Shown here: positions 1 to 6,224 of the stretch, one piece after another
How the letters are laid out: each line of letters opens with the position of its first letter
How positions within the stretch are numbered: the first letter of the stretch is position 1
Assembly: GCA_023456105.1 (NCBI GenBank)
Contig: JAEYAO010000091.1
Location: 1 to 14,344 of the forward strand
DNA from: Pseudomonadota bacterium
GTDB lineage: Bacteria; Pseudomonadota; Alphaproteobacteria; Caulobacterales; Caulobacteraceae
Direction: 5' to 3'
Length of the DNA: 14,344 nucleotides
Position numbers and translations under genes: made by a program
Notes under the pieces: model-generated
Databases searched by the model: none
Seen by the model: only the letters and a program-made list of their open reading frames with translations
Told to the model about the DNA's origin: nothing

Positions 1-120
1 GGTCGGCGCCGGCCGGGGCGTCGGGGCGGGCGGCGTGGGACGTGGCGTCAGCTGGGGCGTCGGCTGGGGCGTCGGGCGGGGCGGCTGGGGTGCAGGTGTC
101 GGCGGCGTGGGCTCTGGCGT
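1..120 (-). repeat. Low-complexity Pro-Thr coding repeat in tolA
   Basis: Imperfect tandem copies of a 6-12 base unit (around CTGGGGCGTCGG on the plus strand) encode PTP/PQPTP repeats of the TolA linker. This is a coding repeat and could vary in length between strains by slippage. It is not a mobile or CRISPR repeat. Confidence 0.55.
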
Positions 121-363
121 CGGCGGAACCGGATCGGGCTGCTGCACCGGCGCGGTGGCGGCGTTCTCGAGCGACGGCTCCGGCTGCGGATTGTCGGCGG
201 CCGCCGCCGCGACCTCCGTCTCCGACACGATCGAGACCGGGACCGAACTGACCAGAGGCTTGGGATCCTCCGGGCTCCGCTCAGGCCATGACAGAAAGGC
301 GAGCGCCGCCACGCCCAGGTGCAGGGCGACGGATCCGAGAACGGCCGGGCTCGGACGACGCAA
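1..363 (-). CDS. tolA: TolA-like energy-transducing envelope protein (N-terminal part, runs off left edge)
   Basis: The frame is open from a TTG at 363-361 to the window edge (121 codons seen). It starts 5 bases after the tolR stop, with GGAGG upstream inside tolR, which argues for translational coupling. Residues 8-25 form a single membrane anchor containing Ser11-x3-His15, the spacing of the Ser/His pair by which TonB and TolA anchors engage their ExbB/TolQ motors. After the anchor comes a short acidic/alanine stretch, then from about residue 70 a Pro-Thr-rich linker with repeated PTP and PQPTP units, expected to span the periplasm. The C-terminal domain that would touch TolB/Pal or the pore protein lies outside the window. 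In the family, TolA links the TolQR proton-driven motor to the outer membrane during constriction. A TonB-type protein with an ExbBD motor is the main alternative, because the Pro-rich linker looks TonB-like. I favour TolA because the TolQ and TolR sequences look like the Tol type. Confidence 0.72.
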   Translation of the reverse strand, partial: MRRPSPAVLGSVALHLGVAALAFLSWPERSPEDPKPLVSSVPVSIVSETEVAAAAADNPQPEPSLENAATAPVQQPDPVPPTPEPTPPTPAPQPPRPTPQPTPQLTPRPTPPAPTPRPAPT

Positions 364-368
364 GGGGC

Positions 369-824
369 TCAGGCCTCCGGCGCCGTGTCGGTGATCAGGT
401 TCATCTTGGTGAAGCCGGTGGCGGACAGCCGCGCCATGACCCGCGCCACCGCTTGATAGGGCGCTCGGCCGTCCGCGCGCACGAACACCGGCCGCTCGCC
501 CGCCTGCTCGGCCCCGCCGGCCTCCTGCAGCAGACGCGGGGCCAGCTCCTCGAAGGGAGTCTCGCTTTCGCCGATGAACACCGCGCCCTGCTGGTCGATG
601 GAGACGCTGAGCGGCTCGTTGTTTGTCTCCACCGCGCTGGCGTCCGTCTGCGGCAGCTCGACCGGCACGCCCACGGTCAACAGCGGCGCCGAGATCATGA
701 AGATGATCAGCAGCACCAGCATCACGTCCACCAGGGGCGTGACGTTGATCTCGGTCAGGGGACCTTTTCGCCCCCGCCGGCCACGACGGCCGCCGCCGCC
801 GCCCGATCCCCCGCCCATGGCCAT
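369..824 (-). CDS. tolR: TolR, proton-channel subunit of the Tol-Pal system
   Basis: This 151-residue protein of the ExbD/TolR family has the family's usual length. After a Gly/Arg-rich cytoplasmic start (residues 4-22) it has the hallmark TEINVTPLVDVMLVLLIIFM segment. Asp33 lies in the single membrane helix (about 31-50) and matches the protonatable Asp of ExbD/TolR. The periplasmic domain follows (about 55-150), including a segment near 115-125 with VFVRADG, typical of TolR. It should pair with TolQ as an inner-membrane proton channel that energises TolA. The first ATG (824-822) is 3 bases after the tolQ stop. A second ATG two codons in would give nearly the same protein. The order tolQ-tolR-tolA is the conserved one. 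Confidence 0.9.
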   Translation of the reverse strand: MAMGGGSGGGGGRRGRRGRKGPLTEINVTPLVDVMLVLLIIFMISAPLLTVGVPVELPQTDASAVETNNEPLSVSIDQQGAVFIGESETPFEELAPRLLQEAGGAEQAGERPVFVRADGRAPYQAVARVMARLSATGFTKMNLITDTAPEA

Positions 825-827
825 GGC

Positions 828-1580
828 TCAGACCGTCCGGTTCAGGCTGATGCCGTCGGAAGGCGGCGGAGGCGGAGGCGCCGCACCCGGCGAGCCCAGC
901 CGGCGCGCCACCGCCGCCTGCAGGTCGTCGGCGAAGCTTTCCAGCCGCCCGGTGAACTTGCCCGCGTCGATGGAGAACTTGTTGTAGGCGATATAGGCGG
1001 GAATGGCCGCCGCCAGGCCGATGGCGGTGGCGAACAGCGCCTCGGCGATGGCCGGGGCCACGGTGGTCAGGTTGGTGTTGCCGGCCGCCGCGATCCGCCC
1101 GAAGGCGTTCATGATGCCCCACACCGTGCCGAACAGGCCGATGAAGGGCGAGGCGGTGGCGACGATCGACAGGACGCCCAGGCCCTTTTCGATCCGCTGG
1201 CCCTCGCGCGCGATCAGGCTGTCCATGGCCCGGTCGATGCGGGTCAGCAGCAATCCGCCCTGTTCGCCGTTCAGCGCGCCCTTCTGCCGGGCCTCGCGCC
1301 AGTCGGACAGGGCGATCACCAGCATGCGCGGCAGGGCGTGCGACGGGTTCGGCCCGGCCTGGTTGGCCACCTCCTCCAGCGATCGGCCGGACGACACCGC
1401 CGTCTCGAAATCGTCCGCCTGCTTGTTCAGCGCGGTGAAGCGGAAAGCCTTGTCGATGATGATGGTCCAGGACCAGACCGAGGCCGCCGCCAGGCCGATC
1501 ATCACGCTCTTGACCACCCAGTCGGCGGTCAGGAACAGCTCAACGGGATTCATCATCGAGGCGTCGACGGCGGCGGTCAT
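828..1580 (-). CDS. tolQ: TolQ, motor subunit of the Tol-Pal system (MotA/TolQ/ExbB family)
   Basis: This 250-residue protein has three membrane segments in the family pattern: about 22-42, 134-158 and 173-198, with a large cytoplasmic loop between the first two. The second helix carries the conserved ASPFIGLFGTVWGIMNAF block (143-160). The third carries VAPAIAEALFATAIGL (174-189), with the channel-facing Thr and Glu residues of the family. The C-terminus is a short Pro-rich tail (six consecutive Pro at 235-240). TolQ forms the ring around the TolR helices and converts proton flow into TolA movement. The ATG at 1580-1578 has a GGAG 9 bases upstream. Internal Met9/Met10 are possible alternative starts. 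It is the first gene of the module. The ybgC gene that often precedes tolQ is not here. ExbB is the alternative name, but the sequence resembles TolQ more. Confidence 0.88.
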   Translation of the reverse strand: MTAAVDASMMNPVELFLTADWVVKSVMIGLAAASVWSWTIIIDKAFRFTALNKQADDFETAVSSGRSLEEVANQAGPNPSHALPRMLVIALSDWREARQKGALNGEQGGLLLTRIDRAMDSLIAREGQRIEKGLGVLSIVATASPFIGLFGTVWGIMNAFGRIAAAGNTNLTTVAPAIAEALFATAIGLAAAIPAYIAYNKFSIDAGKFTGRLESFADDLQAAVARRLGSPGAAPPPPPPSDGISLNRTV

Positions 1581-1745
1581 GCAGGGGCGCTCCGAGGGAC
1601 GGTGAACAGGCGTCCTTACCAGCGGCAGGACGTGTTCTTTGTGTGGCGAAGCCCGCCTCTAGCGGTCCGCCTCGCCGCCGTCACCTCACAGAGGAGTCAT
1701 CCTCGAATCTTCACGCTCGCCGGCTCAGGGTCTATGCAGGCGGCC
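1581..1745. promoter_or_regulatory. Divergent intergenic region tolQ / ubiA
   Basis: This 165-base gap must hold the promoters of the leftward tolQ-tolR-tolA module and the rightward ubiA gene. I see no convincing -35/-10 pair on either strand. It contains two GANTC sites 11 bases apart, GAGTC at 1694-1698 and GAATC at 1705-1709. GANTC is the target of the cell-cycle methylase CcrM in Caulobacter relatives. The likely tolQ ribosome site (GGAG) lies just inside the left end. Confidence 0.45.
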
Positions 1746-2780
1746 ATGACGTCCGCCCCCCTCCCCGACGCCGGCCAGAACTGGGTGGACCGCCACGCGC
1801 CGGAAGGGCTGAAGCCGTGGCTGAAGCTCGGCCGCTTCGACCGGCCGATCGGCATATGGCTGCTCTTGCTGCCCGGCTGGCAGGGGATCGCTCTGGCCCT
1901 GGCTCAGTACGGCAAGACGCCGGGCGCCTATGAGATTTGGCTGTTCGCGGGCTTCGGCGTCGGCGCCTGCCTGATGCGGGCGGCGGGCTGCGCCTTCAAC
2001 GACATCGTGGACCGCGACTTCGACGCGCGCGTGGCCCGCACCGCCCAGCGGCCGATTCCTTCCGGCCGCATCTCGGTCAAGCAGGCCTGGGGCTTCGTGG
2101 TCGGATGCAGCCTCGTCAGCCTGCTGATCCTGCTGACCTTGCCGACGGTCGCCATTCTGCTGGGCGTCGGATCACTCGGGCTGGTCGCGGCCTATCCGTT
2201 CATGAAGCGGATCACCTGGTGGCCGCAGGCTTGGCTGGGCCTGACCTTCAACTGGGGCGCGCTGATGGGCTTCGCCTCCGCCCTGCCGCTTGCGGCCGCG
2301 CCCCTGCTGCCGCCTGAGATCGCCGGCGAGTTCCGCCCTTTCCTGTGGCAAGGCGCGCCGGCGGGCGACCACGCCGTGGGTCTCGCCTGGCAGGCCTATC
2401 TGCCCGCCGTGCTGCTTTATCTCGGCGGCGTGTTCTGGACCCTCGGCTACGACACCATCTATGCGCTGCAGGACATCGAGGACGACGCCATGGTGGGGGT
2501 GAAGTCCTCGGCCCGACGTTTAGGGGCGGGCGTGCGACGGGGCGTCGCCGTCTTCTATGCCCTGGCCGCCCTGCTGGCCGCATGCGCGCTCGCCTCGGCT
2601 GGGCTGGGCGTGCTGGCCTGGACCGGCCTTCTGCTCTACGCCGGACACCTCGGATTGCAGGTCGTGCGCCTGCGGGTCGATGATCCGGCGCAGGCCCTGC
2701 GCCTGTTCAAGTCCAACCGCGAGGCGGGCCTGCTGCTGCTGTTCGCTATCGCCGCCGGCTCGCTCGGCGTCGTTTCCTGA
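1746..2780 (+). CDS. ubiA: 4-hydroxybenzoate polyprenyltransferase (ubiquinone biosynthesis)
   Basis: This 344-residue integral membrane protein attaches the polyprenyl tail to 4-hydroxybenzoate, the first committed step of ubiquinone synthesis. Both Asp-rich Mg/diphosphate motifs of the UbiA superfamily are present: NDIVDRDFD at 85-93, and YDTIYALQDIEDD at 235-247 followed by KSSARRLG. The N-terminal LGRFDRPIGIWLLLLPGW (28-45) is typical of bacterial UbiA. About eight or nine hydrophobic segments are visible. It is longer than the usual 290-300 residues. The extra length lies mainly in a Pro/Ala-rich stretch at about 180-214 between the two motifs. The frame stays open far upstream, but that part is antisense to tolR/tolQ and has no family similarity. 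The start is at 1746 (preceded by AGG) or at 1734, four codons earlier. The lipoprotein gene follows 22 bases downstream and may be co-transcribed. Confidence 0.9.
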   Translation: MTSAPLPDAGQNWVDRHAPEGLKPWLKLGRFDRPIGIWLLLLPGWQGIALALAQYGKTPGAYEIWLFAGFGVGACLMRAAGCAFNDIVDRDFDARVARTAQRPIPSGRISVKQAWGFVVGCSLVSLLILLTLPTVAILLGVGSLGLVAAYPFMKRITWWPQAWLGLTFNWGALMGFASALPLAAAPLLPPEIAGEFRPFLWQGAPAGDHAVGLAWQAYLPAVLLYLGGVFWTLGYDTIYALQDIEDDAMVGVKSSARRLGAGVRRGVAVFYALAALLAACALASAGLGVLAWTGLLLYAGHLGLQVVRLRVDDPAQALRLFKSNREAGLLLLFAIAAGSLGVVS

Positions 2781-2802
2781 TCCCGCAAACGGAGACTTAC
2801 CG

Positions 2803-3636
2803 ATGACGCCGTCCCGCCTCCTGCTGATCGGATGTGCGCTGGCCGCCTTCGCCGGATGCCAGCGCCGCGAGGAACCCGCGCCCCAGCCGCCCGCCGCGCC
2901 TGCGGCCGCTCCGGCGCCCGCTCTGTCGACTGAGCCGCTGAGCTTCAGCGAACAGACACCCTACGCCAGCGTCCGGCTGACCCTCCCGGAAGCGATCCGC
3001 ACCCAGCCCGAACTGCACACGGCCCTTTACGCCTCCACGGTGCGCGAGCTGCGCCAGTTCATGGAGGGCGCCCAAGCCGACCGCACCGAGGCGGGCTCGG
3101 ACAGCAGCCTGCCGCCCTATGAGAAGACCATCACTGTCGAGCCGGGCGCCGATGCGGGCACGCTGTTCAGCCTGAAGCGCACCGACTACGACTATTCGGG
3201 CGGGGCGCACGGCAACACCCTGTTCGCTGGCGTGCTGTGGGACAAGGCGGCCAAGCGCCAGATCGCCGCCGCCGATCTGTTCCGCCCCGGCGTCGATGCG
3301 GCGGCTCTGGACCGCGCCCTGTGCGATGCGGTCAATGCGGCGAAGCAGGCGCGCTCGCCGGGGACGGAGCGGCTGACGCTCGGCCGGGGCGACACCTGGA
3401 ACTGCCCGCGCGCCCTGCAGACGCCCATGGCGCTGGAGCCGGCGGCGGGTCAGCCGGGCAAGGCGGGCGGCCTCGTCTTCCTGATCGGCCCCTATGCGGT
3501 GGGACCCTATGCGGAGGGCGCCTATCAGATCGTCCTGCCGCTGAGCGCCTTCCAAGGGCTGCTCAATCCCCCCTACGCCGGCGACTTCTCCGGCGCCCCG
3601 GTTCGCACGGGCGACGTAACGCCCAGGCAGGGTTGA
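2803..3636 (+). CDS. Predicted lipoprotein with DUF4163/DUF3298 (PdaC/RsiV-like) domain
   Basis: This 277-residue exported protein starts at an ATG with GGAG 8 bases upstream. Residues 1-18 are a signal peptide ending in FAGC, so Cys19 is the probable lipidated residue (Phe at -3 is not the commonest choice). A Pro/Ala-rich spacer (25-42) then leads into a folded domain. YDYSGGAHGNT (129-139) is the recognisable DUF4163 signature, and GPYAVGPYAEGAYQIVLPL (229-247) matches the end of DUF3298 domains. These domains occur in PdaC-type peptidoglycan deacetylases and the anti-sigma factor RsiV. On its own, as here, the domain has no established enzymatic role, and no deacetylase catalytic domain is present. 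It should face the periplasm, anchored in a membrane. It sits 22 bases after ubiA and its stop is 9 bases from the convergent mce stop. The family assignment is fairly secure and the function is unknown. Confidence 0.82.
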   Translation: MTPSRLLLIGCALAAFAGCQRREEPAPQPPAAPAAAPAPALSTEPLSFSEQTPYASVRLTLPEAIRTQPELHTALYASTVRELRQFMEGAQADRTEAGSDSSLPPYEKTITVEPGADAGTLFSLKRTDYDYSGGAHGNTLFAGVLWDKAAKRQIAAADLFRPGVDAAALDRALCDAVNAAKQARSPGTERLTLGRGDTWNCPRALQTPMALEPAAGQPGKAGGLVFLIGPYAVGPYAEGAYQIVLPLSAFQGLLNPPYAGDFSGAPVRTGDVTPRQG

Positions 3637-3645
3637 ACGCGGACC

Positions 3646-4065
3646 TCAGTGCCCTTCGGCCGCCTGCATCAGCTCGATCAGCACCCCGCCCATGTCGCGG
3701 GGGTGAAGGAACACCACCGGCGTGCCGTGAGCGCCGATGCGCGGCTCGCCCGTGCCCAGCAGGGTCACGCCCTTGGCCTTCATCTCGGCGATGGCGGCGT
3801 CCATGTCGTCCACCTCGAAACAGACGTGGTGCTGACCGCCGCGCGGGTTCTTGGCCAGAAAGCCGACGATCGGGCTTGTGTCGTCATACGGCTCGATCAG
3901 CTCGATCTGGGCGTTCGGCAGATCGACGAAACAGACCTTCACCCCCTGCGCCGGCAGGTCGAAGGGCTCGCCGACGCGGGTCGCGCCCAGAACGTCGCGG
4001 TATAGCGGGATCGCCTCCGCGATCGACGGCGTGGCGACACCGACGTGGTTCAGCTTGCCGATCAT
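3646..4065 (-). CDS. mce: Methylmalonyl-CoA epimerase
   Basis: This 139-residue protein of the vicinal-oxygen-chelate fold has the normal length for methylmalonyl-CoA epimerase. It interconverts the (S)- and (R)-methylmalonyl-CoA isomers, linking the carboxylase product to the mutase substrate. The start LNHVGVATPSI supplies His7. AQIELIEP (52-59) supplies Gln53, HHVCFEVDD supplies His79/His80, and GGVLIELMQA supplies Glu131. These match the metal-binding His-Gln-His-Glu set of the family, and two beta-alpha-beta repeats are visible. Its ATG overlaps the mutB stop by four bases (ATGA at 4065-4062), so it is translationally coupled to the mutase and is the last gene of the propionyl-CoA string. 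The operon context supports the specific epimerase call over other VOC dioxygenase-like proteins. Confidence 0.93.
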   Translation of the reverse strand: MIGKLNHVGVATPSIAEAIPLYRDVLGATRVGEPFDLPAQGVKVCFVDLPNAQIELIEPYDDTSPIVGFLAKNPRGGQHHVCFEVDDMDAAIAEMKAKGVTLLGTGEPRIGAHGTPVVFLHPRDMGGVLIELMQAAEGH

Positions 4066-6224
4066 GCGGGCGCTCTCGACGGGACGGGCTGGGCGTAGCC
4101 GAGCCGCTGGTTCAGCTTCTCGAGGAGGTCGATGGCCGTGTCCGCGATGGCCGAGCCGGGCGGATAGACCGCCGCCGCCCCCATCTCCAGCAGCGGCTGC
4201 ACGTCCGAGGGCGGGATCACGCCCCCGACAACGATGGTTATATCGGGCCGCCCCAGCTTCTCCAGTTCAGCCTTCAGTTCCGGCACCAGCGTCAGGTGCC
4301 CAGCCGCCAGGGATGAGGCGCCCACCGCATGGACGCCCTTCTCCACCGCGTCGCGCGCGGCCTCGGCCGGGGTCTGGAACAGGCTGCCGGCGGTGACGTC
4401 GAAGCCGAGATCGCCATAGCCGGTCGCCACGACCTTCTGGCCCCGGTCATGCCCGTCCTGGCCCAATTTGGCGATCAGGATGCGCGGCGGCCCGCCGTCG
4501 TTCTCGACAAAAGTCGCCACCATGTCGCGGGCGCGGGCGAACCGCGGATCGCGTCCGGCCTCGCGCGCATAAACGCCCGACACCGTCCTGACCGAGGCGA
4601 CGTGCCGGCCGAACGCCGCCTCCAGCGCATCGGATATCTCGCCCACCGTCGCCTTGGCGCGCGCGGCCTGCACGGCCAGTTCCAAGAGGTTCGCCTTGCC
4701 GTGGGCGCCGCGCGTCAGGGCGCCGAGCGCACCTTGCGTCTCCGCCTCATCCCGCTCTGCCCGCAGGCGCTTCAGCTTGTCGATCTGGCGGGCGCGGACC
4801 TCGGCGTTGTCGACCTTCAGCATCGGAATGTCGTCGGGCGTGTCTGAGAGATAGCGGTTGACGCCCACCACCGTCTGCTGGCCCGTGTCGATGCGCGCCT
4901 GGGTGCGGGCGGCGGATTCCTCGATCCGCATCTTGGGCACGCCCGCCTCGATGGCCTTGGCCATGCCGCCCAGCGCCTCGACCTCGGCCATGTGGGCGCG
5001 CGCCCGCTCCGCCAGCTCGTGCGTCAGCCGCTCGACATAGAAGCTGCCGCCCCAGGGATCGATCACGCGGGTCAGGCCGGTCTCCTGCTGCAGCAGGATC
5101 TGGGTGTTGCGGGCGATCCGCGCCGAGAAGTCGGTCGGCAGGGCCAGCGCCTCGTCCAGCGCATTGGTGTGCAGGCTCTGGGTCTGGCCGCCCGCCGCCG
5201 CCATCGCCTCGACCATGGTGCGACTGACGTTGTTGAACACGTCCTGCGCCGCCAGCGACCAGCCCGATGTCTGGCAGTGCGCCCGCAGGGACAGGGAGCG
5301 CGGGTCCTTGGGCGAAAAGGCCTTCTGCACCGCCTCGGCCCAAAGCAGGCGACCCGCCCGCATCTTGGCCACCTCGGTGAAGTAGTTCATGCCGATGGCC
5401 CAGAAGAAGCTGAGCCGGGGCGCGAACCGGTCCACGTCCATGCCGGCCGCCACGCCCGCGCGGATGTACTCCAAGCCGTCCGACAAGGTGTAGGCCAGCT
5501 CGATGTCGGCCGACGCTCCAGCCTCCTGCATGTGGTAGCCGGAGATGGAGATGGAATTGAACTTCGGCGTCTCCTGCGCCGTCCAGGCGAAGATGTCCGC
5601 GATGATCCGCATCGAGGGCTCGGGCGGATAGATGTAGGTGTTGCGGACCATGAACTCCTTGAGGATGTCGTTCTGGATGGTCCCGGTCAGGGCCGCGTGC
5701 GGCACGCCCTGCTCCTCGGCCGCCGCGACATAGAGGGCCAGGATCGGCAGCACCGCGCCGTTCATGGTCATGGACACCGACATCTGGTCCAGCGGTATGC
5801 CGTCGAACAGGGTGCGCATGTCGTAGATGCTGTCGATGGCGACGCCCGCCATGCCGACGTCGCCGGTCACGCGCGGATGGTCGGAATCGTAGCCCCGGTG
5901 CGTCGCCAGGTCGAAGGCGATGGAAAGGCCCTTTTGACCCGCCGCCAGATTGCGGCGGTAGAAGGCGTTGGACTCCTCGGCGGTGGAGAAGCCCGCATAT
6001 TGCCGGATCGTCCACGGATTGCCGGCGTACATGGTCGGATAGGGGCCGCGCATGAAGGGCGCGAAGCCGGGCAGGCCGTGCTGGGCCTCCAGCCCCCTGG
6101 TCGCCTTTGGTCCATAGGCGGTCTGCAGCGTCAGGCCCTCGGGCGTCCGCCACGGTTCGCGATAGGGGCCCTCAGGCGTCGGGGACAGATCCAGCGGAAC
6201 GGCGGAGAAGTTCGGAAAGCTCAT
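4062..6224 (-). CDS. mutB: Methylmalonyl-CoA mutase, large (catalytic) subunit
   Basis: This 720-residue B12-dependent enzyme rearranges (R)-methylmalonyl-CoA to succinyl-CoA in the cytoplasm. The N-terminal TIM-barrel holds residues matching Propionibacterium shermanii Tyr89, Arg207 and His244: Tyr76 in TIRQYAGFS, Arg194 in EFMVRNTYI, and His231 in ISGYHMQEAG. The Tyr favours methylmalonyl-CoA mutase over isobutyryl-CoA mutase. The C-terminal cobalamin domain starts near 580 with KLGQDGHDRG (Lys586, Asp590, and His592 as the lower axial ligand). ASSL and VVGGVIP blocks follow, completing the DxHxxG-SxL-GG signature. The chosen ATG overlaps the mutA stop by one base (TGATG). An upstream in-frame ATG at 6278 would add 18 residues inside mutA with no family similarity. 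One variation: Asn69 precedes PWTIRQYAG where I recall Arg in well-known homologues. Confidence 0.95.
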   Translation of the reverse strand: MSFPNFSAVPLDLSPTPEGPYREPWRTPEGLTLQTAYGPKATRGLEAQHGLPGFAPFMRGPYPTMYAGNPWTIRQYAGFSTAEESNAFYRRNLAAGQKGLSIAFDLATHRGYDSDHPRVTGDVGMAGVAIDSIYDMRTLFDGIPLDQMSVSMTMNGAVLPILALYVAAAEEQGVPHAALTGTIQNDILKEFMVRNTYIYPPEPSMRIIADIFAWTAQETPKFNSISISGYHMQEAGASADIELAYTLSDGLEYIRAGVAAGMDVDRFAPRLSFFWAIGMNYFTEVAKMRAGRLLWAEAVQKAFSPKDPRSLSLRAHCQTSGWSLAAQDVFNNVSRTMVEAMAAAGGQTQSLHTNALDEALALPTDFSARIARNTQILLQQETGLTRVIDPWGGSFYVERLTHELAERARAHMAEVEALGGMAKAIEAGVPKMRIEESAARTQARIDTGQQTVVGVNRYLSDTPDDIPMLKVDNAEVRARQIDKLKRLRAERDEAETQGALGALTRGAHGKANLLELAVQAARAKATVGEISDALEAAFGRHVASVRTVSGVYAREAGRDPRFARARDMVATFVENDGGPPRILIAKLGQDGHDRGQKVVATGYGDLGFDVTAGSLFQTPAEAARDAVEKGVHAVGASSLAAGHLTLVPELKAELEKLGRPDITIVVGGVIPPSDVQPLLEMGAAAVYPPGSAIADTAIDLLEKLNQRLGYAQPVPSRAPA

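Noticed and set aside
1653..1665. CCGC-N5-GCGG inverted repeat upstream of ubiA as an operator
   Set aside because: Four-base arms of pure G and C are expected often by chance in this composition, and no promoter elements align with it.
288..1745. A long plus-strand open frame joined in phase to ubiA, giving a protein of 830 residues
   Set aside because: The upstream part is antisense to tolA, tolR and tolQ, is His/Arg/Gly-rich without any family pattern, and the UbiA similarity begins only after 1746. It is open because of high GC.
3637..3660. A bidirectional terminator between the convergent lipoprotein and mce genes
   Set aside because: Only 9 bases separate the two stops, and I find no stem-loop with a T-run; the small CCTTCGG-type hairpin nearby lies in mce coding sequence and is too weak.
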